Assembly: GCF_030512175.1 (NCBI RefSeq)
Contig: NZ_JAULBL010000002.1
Location: 432,149-496,148, forward strand
Direction of reading: 5' to 3'
Source: Paeniglutamicibacter sulfureus
Lineage (GTDB): Bacteria; Actinomycetota; Actinomycetes; Actinomycetales; Micrococcaceae
DNA length: 64,000 nt
Shown piece by piece: positions 46,386-55,168 of the stretch. Position 1 is the first letter of the stretch, and each line of letters opens with the position of its first letter. The translations under genes and the position numbers were made by a program. Under the pieces are notes generated by a model. The model ran no database searches. It saw only the letters and a list, made by a program, of their open reading frames with translations, and was not told where the DNA came from.

Positions 46386-47569
46386 TCATCCGTTACGGCA
46401 CTCCGCTGCCCGGTCGCGGGGCGCGGACCCTCGGCTGCCGGCACGGGCCACATGCGCCCGGGGCGGCGCGCGGTCCAGTAGCTGGAAACGTGGATGTTGC
46501 GCTGCTCGATGTCCCAGTGCGAGGCCAGCTTGCGGATGTCGCGCACCGCGTCGCGCCCGCCCAGCGCCAGAACCTCGACGCGTCCATGCGGAGCCGGAAT
46601 GTCCCGCAACGCGTCGGCCAACAGGTTGCTAACGGCCGCGGGTTCGCCGTTGCGGTGGAGCCAGGTGAGTTCCATGTGCAGGGGTAGGTCGAACTCCTGT
46701 TCGTCCTCCGGGCCCTCCACTTCGAGGAAGACCCGCCCCGATGCCGTGCGCGGCAGCATTTCCAGCGCCGCGGCGATGGCCGGGATCCCCGCGTCGTCTG
46801 CTGCGTAGAGGTGCTGCTCGGCCTTCGGATCGGGACGGAACTTGCCCTTGGACTTGGAGAGCACCAGCTGGTCGCCGGGCTGCGCTGCCGCTGCCCAGGC
46901 GGCGGCCGGACCGGCGGGCTCGTGGATGAAGAATTCGATGGCCAGTTCCCGGGCCACCGGGTCGTGGCGGCGGATCGTGTAGGAACGGGAGGCAGGGAAG
47001 TCCTCGCGCCGCAGCGTCTTGCGAAGCGAACGCATGTCGTAGGGCGCCAGCAGCCCGAGGGCGGGGTTCGCGAAGTACAGCTTGACGTACTGGTCGGCCG
47101 CGCCGTTGGACTCGAAGTCGTCGAAACCTTCCCCGCCGGCGACGATGCGCACCATGCTGCGGCTGGGCCTTTCCACACGCAGGACTTCCATCACGATCTG
47201 CGAACCGCTGATCCGCCGCCTGGGGACCGGCATGGGTTCATGGATCGGGCCCGGCGCGAGCGGCGACCCGGTGGATTGGTGCAGGTCCGTCGGAACGGCG
47301 ATCCGGTGCCCGGCCTTCCGGATTGCCTTGGCGGCGGCCGCGTATGCGGCCTTGCCACCTGCCTTCTCCGCGTCCCGCAGCACCGATTCACGCAATGCCT
47401 TGGAGAGCTTGGTTCCGTCATGCCGGGAAGCCCGCTTCAACTTCTTCTTTGCGGCCTTTCGCCCGGCCCTGCGGCCGGCTTCCACGGCGACCTCGAGTAT
47501 CTGAGCGTGCCCCGCGGCAAGGGGGTGGGGCACCTTTCCGGTATAGCGGCGCTTCTTGTGATGCGACAT
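46382..47569 (-). CDS. Siderophore-interacting protein with basic N-terminal extension
   Basis: A 395-residue protein. From about residue 120 on it is a siderophore-interacting FAD-binding oxidoreductase (ViuB/YqjH type, ferric-siderophore reduction): RSYTIRRHDPVARELAIEFF, GPAAAWAAAAQPGDQLVLS, DDAGIPAIAAALEMLP and SSYWTARRPG. The first 90 residues are very rich in Lys, Arg, Ala and His (MSHHKKRRYTGKVPHPLAAG, RRAGRKAAKKKLKRASRHDG). This is unusual for the family and suggests nucleic-acid or polyanion binding, or a fused histone-like tail. The start is well supported by GGAGGAG. Confidence 0.83.
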   Translation of the reverse strand: MSHHKKRRYTGKVPHPLAAGHAQILEVAVEAGRRAGRKAAKKKLKRASRHDGTKLSKALRESVLRDAEKAGGKAAYAAAAKAIRKAGHRIAVPTDLHQSTGSPLAPGPIHEPMPVPRRRISGSQIVMEVLRVERPSRSMVRIVAGGEGFDDFESNGAADQYVKLYFANPALGLLAPYDMRSLRKTLRREDFPASRSYTIRRHDPVARELAIEFFIHEPAGPAAAWAAAAQPGDQLVLSKSKGKFRPDPKAEQHLYAADDAGIPAIAAALEMLPRTASGRVFLEVEGPEDEQEFDLPLHMELTWLHRNGEPAAVSNLLADALRDIPAPHGRVEVLALGGRDAVRDIRKLASHWDIEQRNIHVSSYWTARRPGRMWPVPAAEGPRPATGQRSAVTDD

Positions 47570-47694
47570 GGCTTGGCTCCTCCGGGCGGATGAGGGCGTG
47601 GGCGTCGCCCCTTTACCTCGAGTCTGGCCTGAATATGGGCCGGGCACAAGCAGGTGCCCAGCCCCGAAGGGACCGGGCGCCGCGGTGTGTCCCG

Positions 47695-49206
47695 TCAGGC
47701 GCCCAGCGTCCGGAACTTTGCCCGGCGCCGGGCCAAGCGCTCGTTTTCCGGGATCGCACGGGCATGGGCCAGCTCCAGCTCGATGGCCTGGCCCATCCGA
47801 GTGCAGAATTCCCGCGGTTCAAGGGATGCATCCGGAAGTTCCTCGACCACGCGGTCCACCAGGCCGATGCGTGCGAGCGAGGCGACCTCGACGCCCTGTT
47901 CGGCGGCGACCTCCGGGGCTAAGTCCGCGGTGCGGTGGATGATGGCGCTGGCTCCTTCCGGCGGCAGCGGGGAGAGCCACGAGTGCTGGGCGGCAATGAT
48001 CCGGTCCGCCGGCAGCAGCGCCAGTGCCCCGCCGCCGGTTCCCTGGCCCAGCAGCACCGACACGGACTGCGCCTTCAGGCCGATGAGCTCGTTGAGCGAC
48101 CGCGCTATTTCCCCGGCAAGCCCGCCCTCCTCCGCTTCCTTGGACAGCGCCGCCCCGGCGGTGTCGATGATGGTCAGCAGCGGCAGCTGGAGTTCCTCGG
48201 CCAGCTGCATGCCGCGGCGGGCCTCCCGCAGCGAGGCGGGGCCCATCGCGGGGGTGTCTTTGTGCCGCGGGCGCTGGTGGCCCAGCACCACGCATGACTG
48301 TTGCCCGAACCTGGCCAAGGCCAGGATCAACCCCGGGTCCTTTTCTCCCTGGCCGGTGCCGTTCAACGGCAGCGCATCGACCGCCCCGGCGGCCAGCAGC
48401 ATGCGCAGGTCCGGGCGCCGGGGGTTGCGGCTGATCAGGATGGATTCCCAGGCGCTCGCGTCGCTTGGGGTCCCGGCACGTACCTCCGGCACGATGGCCG
48501 GGTCCGGTCCCTGGGTGGGCGTCAGGATCCGCAAGGCGCGGTCGACGATCGCCGGCAGTTCCCCGGGCGTCACCACGGCGTCGATGAGCCCCTTGCGGTA
48601 GAGGTTCTCCGCCACCTGGACGCCGGGCGGGAACGCGGTGCCGTTGAGGGTCTCAAACACCCGAGGGCCCAGGAACCCGAGCAGCGCGCCGGGCTCGGCC
48701 ACCGTCATGTGCCCCAGGGACCCCCAGGAGGCCATGACCCCGCCGGTGGTGGGGTGGCGCAGGTAGACCAGGTAGGGCAGCCCGCTTTCCTTGTGCCGGC
48801 GCACCGCATCGGTAATGGCGACCATCCCGAGGAAAGCCAGGGTTCCCTCCTGCATGCGGGTGCCGCCGGAGGCCGGGCCCGCCAGCAGCGGCAGCCCCTC
48901 GGCGGTGGCGCGTTCGATGGCCGAGGTGATGCGTTCGGTGGCGGCCTGCCCGATGGAGCCGGCGAGGAACCGGAATTCGGAGACGATGACCGCCACCCTG
49001 CGGCCCCGGATCAGCCCCTCACCGGTGAGTACGGATTCATCGACGCCGCTCTTGGCCTCTGCGGCGGCAAGGTCCGCCGCGTATTTTTCGCCGATGACCG
49101 GGCGCCGGACCGGGGCGTCCCAGGAGGTGAACGATCCTGCATCCAGGACCGTGTCGATCAGTTCGGTTGCCGTCATGCGCTTTGCCTTCAGTTCGGTTGC
49201 AGTCAC
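47695..49206 (-). CDS. Fused AccD-AccA-like carboxyltransferase
   Basis: A 503-residue protein combining both halves of an acyl-CoA carboxyltransferase. The N-terminal AccD-like half has GRRVAVIVSEFRFLAGSIGQ, SGGTRMQEGTLAFLG, HPTTGGVMASWGSLG and EPGALLGFLGPRV. The C-terminal AccA-like half has LTIIDTAGAALSKEAEEGGL, LLGQGTGGGALALLPADRII and PLPPEGASAIIHR. No zinc ribbon, biotin carrier or biotin carboxylase is seen here. It is translationally coupled (GTGA overlap) to a CoA-transferase. With a MatC-type carrier, it may carboxylate or decarboxylate a malonyl-CoA-like thioester. Direction and substrate are inference. Confidence 0.85.
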   Translation of the reverse strand: MTATELKAKRMTATELIDTVLDAGSFTSWDAPVRRPVIGEKYAADLAAAEAKSGVDESVLTGEGLIRGRRVAVIVSEFRFLAGSIGQAATERITSAIERATAEGLPLLAGPASGGTRMQEGTLAFLGMVAITDAVRRHKESGLPYLVYLRHPTTGGVMASWGSLGHMTVAEPGALLGFLGPRVFETLNGTAFPPGVQVAENLYRKGLIDAVVTPGELPAIVDRALRILTPTQGPDPAIVPEVRAGTPSDASAWESILISRNPRRPDLRMLLAAGAVDALPLNGTGQGEKDPGLILALARFGQQSCVVLGHQRPRHKDTPAMGPASLREARRGMQLAEELQLPLLTIIDTAGAALSKEAEEGGLAGEIARSLNELIGLKAQSVSVLLGQGTGGGALALLPADRIIAAQHSWLSPLPPEGASAIIHRTADLAPEVAAEQGVEVASLARIGLVDRVVEELPDASLEPREFCTRMGQAIELELAHARAIPENERLARRRAKFRTLGA

Positions 49207-50435
49207 GGCCGTGCCTCCGTTTCCTCGTCCAACCAGGTGCGGATGGAGGAGGCGTCGGCGTCCAGCACAGGGGGAGCGGTGTGTGCCGTCCGGGTGGTCT
49301 CTGCCTCGGTGGCCGGGTCGAAGAAGCGCAGGGGCGGGCCGGGCAGGGTGATTTTGCCCAGCACCGGGTGCTCAACATCCACCAGCAGGCCCTGCGCGGC
49401 GACCTGGTCCCATGCGTAGACCTCGTCCAGCGTGCGGACCTTGCCGGCGGGGATGCCGGCGGCATCCAGTTTCGCCAGCAGGTCCGCCGGCTCGTGGTGC
49501 GCGAAGGCCGCCTCGATCTCGGCCAGGAGAAGTGAGTGGTTCTTGACCCGGTCGGCATTGGTGGCGAATTCCGGCCGGGTACCCTCGAGCCCGAAGGCCG
49601 CGGCGAAGGCCAGCCACAGCTTCTGGCTGCCCACGCTGATCTGGACCTTGCCGTTGCGGCAGCCAAAGAGCCCGTAGGGGGCGATGGACGGGTGGTGGTT
49701 GCCCTGGGCTTGGGGCACCTGGCCGGCCACGGTGGACCGGGTGCCCTGGAAGGCATGGACGCCGACGATGGCGGCCAGAAGGGACGTGCGGACGACCTGC
49801 CCCTTCCCGGTCCTTTCGCGTTCCAGCAGGGCCGCGAGGGCACCGTAGGCCCCGTACATCCCCGAGAGCAGGTCGGCGATGGGAACCCCCACCCGCTGCG
49901 GGTCATCGGGCCCGGACCCGGTCAGGGACATCAGGCCCGCCTCGCCCTGCAGGATCTGGTCGTATCCGCTGCGGTGCGATTCGGGGCCGTCGTGCCCGAA
50001 TCCGGTGATCGAGAGGATCACCAGCCGGGGGTTGAGCTCGTGCAGCGCCTCGACGCCGAATCCAAGGCGCTCCAGGACGCCGGTGCGGAAGTTCTCCATC
50101 AGCACGTCGGAGCGCTCGATGAGCCGGGAGAGCGTTTCCTTGCCCTCCTTGCTCTTGAGGTCCAGGGCGATGGACTCCTTGTTGCGGTTGCAGGACAGGA
50201 AGTAGGTGGCCTGCGGGTTGTCCTCGGGTCCCACGAATGGGGGACCCCAGCTTCGGGTGTCGTCCCCGGTCTCGGGCGACTCGACCTTGATGACGCGGGC
50301 ACCGAGGTCCCCCATCATCATGCCCGCATGCGGGCCGGCCAGGGCGCGGGTCAGGTCCAGCACGGTGTAGCCGCCCAGCGGTCCGGCGGCGGTGGCGGGG
50401 ATGGTTGGCAGCGTCTTGTACGCGGTGGTGCTCAC
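49203..50435 (-). CDS. CaiB/BaiF (class III) CoA-transferase
   Basis: A 410-residue formyl-CoA-transferase-type enzyme moving CoA between carboxylic acids. Recognisable are GPLGGYTVLDLTRALAGPHA, GARVIKVESPETGDDTRSWG, RNKESIALDLKSKEG, DVLMENFRTGVLERLGFG, the catalytic aspartate region ESHRSGYDQILQGEAGLMS and VQISVGSQKLWLAFAAAFG. The GTG at 50435 has AAAGGAG five bases upstream. It lies between the MatC-type carrier and the carboxyltransferase, and would activate the imported diacid with CoA. Confidence 0.9.
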   Translation of the reverse strand: MSTTAYKTLPTIPATAAGPLGGYTVLDLTRALAGPHAGMMMGDLGARVIKVESPETGDDTRSWGPPFVGPEDNPQATYFLSCNRNKESIALDLKSKEGKETLSRLIERSDVLMENFRTGVLERLGFGVEALHELNPRLVILSITGFGHDGPESHRSGYDQILQGEAGLMSLTGSGPDDPQRVGVPIADLLSGMYGAYGALAALLERERTGKGQVVRTSLLAAIVGVHAFQGTRSTVAGQVPQAQGNHHPSIAPYGLFGCRNGKVQISVGSQKLWLAFAAAFGLEGTRPEFATNADRVKNHSLLLAEIEAAFAHHEPADLLAKLDAAGIPAGKVRTLDEVYAWDQVAAQGLLVDVEHPVLGKITLPGPPLRFFDPATEAETTRTAHTAPPVLDADASSIRTWLDEETEARP

Positions 50436-50478
50436 GAAGACTCCTTTAACTGGTGGGGGGAGGGGGAGAAGAAGCAGG

Positions 50479-51843
50479 TTAGAGCCAGCCGGGCACGACC
50501 AGGGTGAGCCAGGCCAGCAGCGGTCCGACGGCGACGACGATGCCGCCGTAGCCCAGGATCTGCTTGTAGAAGCGGTCCTTGTCGGTGCCCTCGGGGGCGT
50601 TGGCCAGCACGAGTGCGCCGTTGGTGGAGAACGGCGAAACATCCACGATGGTGGAGGCGATCGCCAGTGCGCAGACCACGCCCACGGCGCTGACGGAACC
50701 GGAATCGAGGAACGGGACCGCGAGGGGAATGAGTGCCGCGAGGATCGCGGTGGACGAGGCGAACGCCGAGACCACCGCGCCGATGTAGCAGATCATGAGC
50801 GCAGCAAGCAGCGGCATGCCCATGTTCGCGACGCCGTCCGAGACGTACTCGATGGTCCCCGCTTCCTCGAGGACCCCGACGAAGGTGAGCATTCCGCAGA
50901 TCAGCAGCACGGTGGACCAGCTGATCTTGTTGACCGCTCCCTTTTGCGCCTTGGGATTCACCAGTGCCAGGATCACGGCGATGGTGATGGACACGAAGCC
51001 CACATCGACCTTGAAGCCCAGCGCAATGACAGCCAGGGCGATCAGGCCCAGGATCGTCATGACCTGCGGGAAGCGCTCGCCGGAGGACTTGGTCGCGGCG
51101 GCGCCGTCGCCGGCCGGGTCGCGGGGGCCGTAGGTTCCGCTGCCGGAACCCTTGAAGTCGACGTCGGCGGTGCGGGCACCGACCGAGACCTCCAGGCGGG
51201 CCTCCGCAACGCGCTCGGCCAGCTGCCCGGCGCGGGATCCGGCGAGCTTGCTTCCGCCCAAGACGATGAAGAGCACCAGGGCAATGACCAGGTTGAAGAC
51301 GAAGCTGGAGAGGAAGAGTGCGGTGGGGCTGAAGGCAAAACCGGTTTCGGCGATGAGCCCGTTGACGATGACGCCGTAGACGGCAATGGGGGAGAACCCG
51401 CCGGCCTGTGCTCCGTGGACGATGAGCATGCCCATCATCAGCGGATTGATCTTGTACTTGGCGGCGAAGCTCAGGCCGATGGGTGCCATGATGGCCACCG
51501 CCGCGGGACCCAGGGCGCCCACCGAGGTGATGGCCGCGGTGATGATGAACATGACCCACGGAATCAGGGAGATCCGGTTGTCGACGAGTTTCACTGCCTT
51601 GTTGATCAGCAGGTCGATGGTCCCGTTGTTCTGGGCTATGGCGAAGAGATAGGTGACTCCCACCAGGGTGAGGAACAGACCCCCGGGGAAGCTGGCCAGG
51701 ATGTCCTTGGAATCCATGCCCAAGAAGACCGCGCCCAACAGGAACGCGCCGACAAATGCGAGTGCCCCCATGTTGATGGGGAGCACCGTGGCAATCAAGA
51801 ACATCACCGCCAGGACGATGATGGAAATAACGGCGGGGGACAT
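50479..51843 (-). CDS. SLC13/MatC-type dicarboxylate (malonate) carrier
   Basis: A 454-residue transporter with about 12 helices. The N-terminal IIVLAVMFLIATVLPINMGA and GMDSKDILASFPGGLFLTLV match the MatC N-terminal domain of malonate carriers. The middle has GALGPAAVAIMAPIGLSFA and the C-terminal part FSTNGALVLANAPEG. Residues 205-245 form a hydrophilic linker. AAAGGAATC precedes the ATG. First gene of the three-gene operon, divergent from a GntR regulator. Confidence 0.85.
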   Translation of the reverse strand: MSPAVISIIVLAVMFLIATVLPINMGALAFVGAFLLGAVFLGMDSKDILASFPGGLFLTLVGVTYLFAIAQNNGTIDLLINKAVKLVDNRISLIPWVMFIITAAITSVGALGPAAVAIMAPIGLSFAAKYKINPLMMGMLIVHGAQAGGFSPIAVYGVIVNGLIAETGFAFSPTALFLSSFVFNLVIALVLFIVLGGSKLAGSRAGQLAERVAEARLEVSVGARTADVDFKGSGSGTYGPRDPAGDGAAATKSSGERFPQVMTILGLIALAVIALGFKVDVGFVSITIAVILALVNPKAQKGAVNKISWSTVLLICGMLTFVGVLEEAGTIEYVSDGVANMGMPLLAALMICYIGAVVSAFASSTAILAALIPLAVPFLDSGSVSAVGVVCALAIASTIVDVSPFSTNGALVLANAPEGTDKDRFYKQILGYGGIVVAVGPLLAWLTLVVPGWL

Positions 51844-51908
51844 ATGCGATTCCTTTGTTCAGATCCAATGGTGTGAGTCGCGTCACGATGTCACTGGACT
51901 AGCCTCCT

Positions 51909-51923
51909 AGACAGTAGGTGTCT
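51909..51923. promoter_or_regulatory. Possible GntR operator
   Basis: AGACAGTAGGTGTCT has 5-bp inverted arms (AGACA/TGTCT) around a 5-base centre, in the gap between the divergent matC-like and GntR genes. Only symmetry and position support it. Confidence 0.3.
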
Positions 51924-51981
51924 TTGTCAATGGGCGTCCGGTGTAGATTGGAGTTAACACTTGAACGCTGGGAGGTCTATC

Positions 51982-52680
51982 GTGGCTCGGGAAAAGCCTG
52001 CATCGCTGGGCAAGGTGGCGCGTCCGCGGCTCTACGAGCAGCTGATGAAACAGATCCTCGGCTACGTCGAATCCGAGCAGCTGGGCCCCGGCGACCACCT
52101 GCCGGCCGAGCGGGACCTCGCCGACCAGCTGGGAGTCTCGAGGGCGACGATCGCCCAGGCGCTGGTGGCACTCGAGGTCCTGGGCGTTATTGACGTGCAG
52201 CACGGGACCGGCGCGGTGTTGGTCTACCGGCCGAGCATCGCCACCGTCCTGCGCGACCTCCGGGAACACCAAAACAGGCTGCCCGAAATCGTGGAGGCGC
52301 GCAGCACCCTGGAGGTGAAGCTCGCGGCGCTGGCGGCGGAGCGGCGCACCGACGCCGACCTCGAGCGCATCGAGAAGGCCCTGGACGTCATGTCCGGCGA
52401 GATCGCCGGGGGCGGCCGCGGTGAGCGAGGCGACGAACTCTTCCACGAGGCGGTGACCGCCGCCGCGCACTCGCGCGTCCTGGCCCAGCTCATGACCTTC
52501 ATTGCCGAAATGGTTCTCGAGACCAGGCTCGAGTCCCTGGGGCAGCCCGGCCGCCCGGAGCGTTCGCTTGAATCGCACCAGGTGATCGCGCGGGCCATCA
52601 GGAATGGCGACGCAGCGGCCGCGGCCGCGGCCATGCAGGCCCACATCGACCTGGTCTCCGACGTCGCGCTGCTGAAGTAA
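51982..52680 (+). CDS. GntR/FadR family transcriptional regulator
   Basis: A 232-residue regulator: N-terminal GntR winged helix (RLYEQLMKQILGYVESEQLG, LPAERDLADQLGVSRATIAQ, VIDVQHGTGAVLV) and an FCD/FadR effector domain (IVEARSTLEVKLAALAAERR, ELFHEAVTAAAHSRVLAQLM, ESHQVIARAIRNGDAAAAAA). The GTG at 51982 has GGGAGG six bases upstream and is preferred to the TTG at 51961. Like MatR, it probably controls the divergent carrier operon. Confidence 0.88.
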   Translation: MAREKPASLGKVARPRLYEQLMKQILGYVESEQLGPGDHLPAERDLADQLGVSRATIAQALVALEVLGVIDVQHGTGAVLVYRPSIATVLRDLREHQNRLPEIVEARSTLEVKLAALAAERRTDADLERIEKALDVMSGEIAGGGRGERGDELFHEAVTAAAHSRVLAQLMTFIAEMVLETRLESLGQPGRPERSLESHQVIARAIRNGDAAAAAAAMQAHIDLVSDVALLK

Positions 52681-52707
52681 CCTCCCCCGACGGCCCGCGG
52701 CGGCTGG

Positions 52708-53604
52708 TTAGTCCTGGCGCAGGACCTTGGTCATGGTTTGGATGAATGCCGCGGCCAATGCCGATTGACGGCGCCTCGGCATGGTGAGGATCTGTGCCCG
52801 GCGCTCGCCGAGCGCCGGGTGGTCAACCGGAATGAAACGTAGCCCGTCGGTGAGGCCCTCGCGCCGGGCAAAATGGCTCAGCAGCGTTGCCCCGACACCG
52901 GATCGAGCGAATTCCATGGCCGGATTGATGTGGTCGGTGATCATCGCAATGCGGGGTGCCAGTCCCTCCATTTGGGCGGCAATGTCGAACAGCTCCCGCT
53001 GGCTGATGCCCTTGGCGGGAAGTGAGAGCGGGTATTGGCAGAGCTCGGCCAGCGAGACCTCGGCATGCGCGGCCAGGGGATGGTCGTCGGCGACCACCGC
53101 GTAGGCGGGTCCCGGGCAGGAGAATTCCACGGTGACGTCGCGCTGCGGACCCAGGGCGAAGATCATGGCCACGTCTGCACTCCCATCGACGATGCGGCGC
53201 GTTGCCTCCGGCGACGGAAGCACCGTGAGCTGGATCGACACATCTCGGTGTTCCCGGCAGAATGCGGCGATGGCCGACGGCACCCGATAGGCAGCCAGGC
53301 CCTCGGAGCTGACGATTTCAAGCGTCCGTTGCTTGCCCGAGGCCTGCTCGCGCAATTCGCCCAGCAGTTCCTCGGCCTCCGCCTCGCTGCGGCGTGTGTG
53401 GGCAAGCAACAGCACCCCGGCATCTGTCAGCTGCATTCCGCGCGGGTGGCGGCGGAACAGCGCGACCCCGGTGGAGTGCTCAAGCTGGGTGATTTGCCGG
53501 CTGATGGCCGAGGCCGAGACATGCTGCGCTTCGGCAGCATCGGTGATGGAGCCGGTGCGGGCCACTTCATGGAAGTAGACCAGGGACGTGGGCAGCATCT
53601 GCAC
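52708..53604 (-). CDS. LysR family transcriptional regulator
   Basis: A 298-residue LysR protein. The N-terminal helix-turn-helix is SLVYFHEVARTGSITDAAEA with HVSASAISRQITQLEHSTGV, and the periplasmic-binding-like effector domain follows (LEIVSSEGLAAYRVPSAIAA, GVGATLLSHFARREGL). Divergent from the M20 peptidase/MHS transporter pair with a 124-bp shared gap, which it probably controls. Confidence 0.9.
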   Translation of the reverse strand: MQMLPTSLVYFHEVARTGSITDAAEAQHVSASAISRQITQLEHSTGVALFRRHPRGMQLTDAGVLLLAHTRRSEAEAEELLGELREQASGKQRTLEIVSSEGLAAYRVPSAIAAFCREHRDVSIQLTVLPSPEATRRIVDGSADVAMIFALGPQRDVTVEFSCPGPAYAVVADDHPLAAHAEVSLAELCQYPLSLPAKGISQRELFDIAAQMEGLAPRIAMITDHINPAMEFARSGVGATLLSHFARREGLTDGLRFIPVDHPALGERRAQILTMPRRRQSALAAAFIQTMTKVLRQD

Positions 53605-53728
53605 GATTCGATTCTCATTTCATCAGGTTTGACTTCAAGTCAACGGGGTTGCGAAAAATGCTACTGGTGGATGCCCGTCGCTGCTCTTAGTGTGATTCAC
53701 GATACAACAACCAAAAGGATGTGCGGGC

Positions 53729-55144
53729 ATGAGCAATCGCAAGGAAATATTGAAGAAGGCGGCGTCATTTGTCGATGGCGGGGGATTCTTCTCGGAGCTG
53801 GCGGCGTTGGTCGGGCATCGCACCGTCAGCACCAACTCGGCAAACCGCCTTGAACTGAATTCATACCTCACCGACAAGATCGCTCCCCGGCTCCAGCAGA
53901 TGGGCTTCGATAACCGGATCCACGCGGAGTGGAACGGCGGGGCCAACAGCTTCCTGGTCGGCCGCCGGATCGAGGACCCGGATCTTCCGACCATGCTCTG
54001 CTACGGCCACGCCGACGTGGTCGACGGACACGAGGGCCAGTGGGACGAAGGCAGGGATCCCTTCACCCTCAGCGCCGAGGGCGAACGCTGGTACGGGCGC
54101 GGCTCGGCGGACAACAAAGGCCAGCACTTGGTCAATCTCAAGGCCCTGGAATTCCTGCTCGAGGCGCACGGGAGCCTCGGGTTCAACGTGGTGTTCCTCT
54201 TTGAGTCCGGAGAGGAAATCGGTTCCCCGGACTTGGCGGAGTTCGCCGAAGCCCACCGCGAGGAGCTTGCCGCCGATGTCTTCATCGCCTCGGACGGGCC
54301 CCGGCTATCGGCCCAGGCCCCGACCATCTTCCTCGGCGCCCGCGGTGGAGTCACCTTCGAACTCGCCGCCGACCTGCGCACGGAGAGCTACCACTCCGGA
54401 AACTGGGGTGGACTGATCCGCAATCCCGCCACCACCCTGGCCGCCGCCATTGGCGTGCTGGTTGACGGACACGGCAGGATCAAGCTCCCGGCGTTGCTTC
54501 CGTCCTCCTTGCCCGCCGCTGTGCGCAATGCGCTGGACGGCATCCAGGTCGCCACGGGTCGGGACGACCCGAACGTGGATGCCGGCTGGGGGGATCCGGA
54601 ATTGACCCCGGCCGAACGCGTCTACGGGTGGAACACCCTCGAGGTGCTGGCCATCGGGGCGGCGGATCCGCAGAACCCCGTCAACGCCATCCCCGGCACC
54701 GCGCATGCCGTCCTTCAACTGCGTTTCGTTGTGGGCACCGACGTGCAGGACCTCGAGGGCCAGGTCCAGCGCGCACTCAACGAAGCGGGCTTCCCGATGG
54801 TCAGGGCGAAGGTGCTGACCAGCTTTCCGGCAAGCAGGATCGAACCCGATGACCCGTGGGTTTACTGGGCGTCCGAGTCCCTGCGCGAAAGCACCGGCCT
54901 GCCGACGACCATCCTGCCCAACATCGGCGGTTCGCTGCCCAACGCCGTCTTTGAATCGACCCTTGGCCTGCCAACCCTCTGGATCCCGCATTCGTATCCC
55001 GGATGCCTCCAGCATGCCCCGAACGAACACATGCTCGAACCGATCGCCCGCCAGGGACTGCAGCTCATGTGCGGTCTCTTCCACGACCTGGGGGTCCGCG
55101 GCAACAGCCCGTTCGCGCCCAGTGTCCTGTCCACCCACGCCTGA
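53729..55144 (+). CDS. M20 family metallopeptidase (dipeptidase-like)
   Basis: A 471-residue zinc peptidase of the ArgE/DapE/carboxypeptidase G2 type. Zinc and catalytic residues are in CYGHADVVDGHEGQWDEG (His, Asp), GRGSADNKGQ and FESGEEIGS (Glu-Glu). A dimerisation domain lies in the middle, and the last zinc histidine may be in WIPHSYPGCLQHAPNEHMLE. It likely cleaves a dipeptide or N-acyl amino acid brought in by the downstream MHS transporter. I do not consider it allantoate amidohydrolase; see rejected items. Confidence 0.87.
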   Translation: MSNRKEILKKAASFVDGGGFFSELAALVGHRTVSTNSANRLELNSYLTDKIAPRLQQMGFDNRIHAEWNGGANSFLVGRRIEDPDLPTMLCYGHADVVDGHEGQWDEGRDPFTLSAEGERWYGRGSADNKGQHLVNLKALEFLLEAHGSLGFNVVFLFESGEEIGSPDLAEFAEAHREELAADVFIASDGPRLSAQAPTIFLGARGGVTFELAADLRTESYHSGNWGGLIRNPATTLAAAIGVLVDGHGRIKLPALLPSSLPAAVRNALDGIQVATGRDDPNVDAGWGDPELTPAERVYGWNTLEVLAIGAADPQNPVNAIPGTAHAVLQLRFVVGTDVQDLEGQVQRALNEAGFPMVRAKVLTSFPASRIEPDDPWVYWASESLRESTGLPTTILPNIGGSLPNAVFESTLGLPTLWIPHSYPGCLQHAPNEHMLEPIARQGLQLMCGLFHDLGVRGNSPFAPSVLSTHA

Positions 55145-55168
55145 CACCGCCTCCCGAGGGGAACTCCC

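Noticed and set aside
53729-55144. M20 peptidase as the missing allantoate amidohydrolase
   Set aside because: AllC is also an M20 protein, but this one has dipeptidase/CPG2-type motifs (GHEGQWDEG, GRGSADNKG), greater length, and sits with an MHS transporter and its own LysR regulator.
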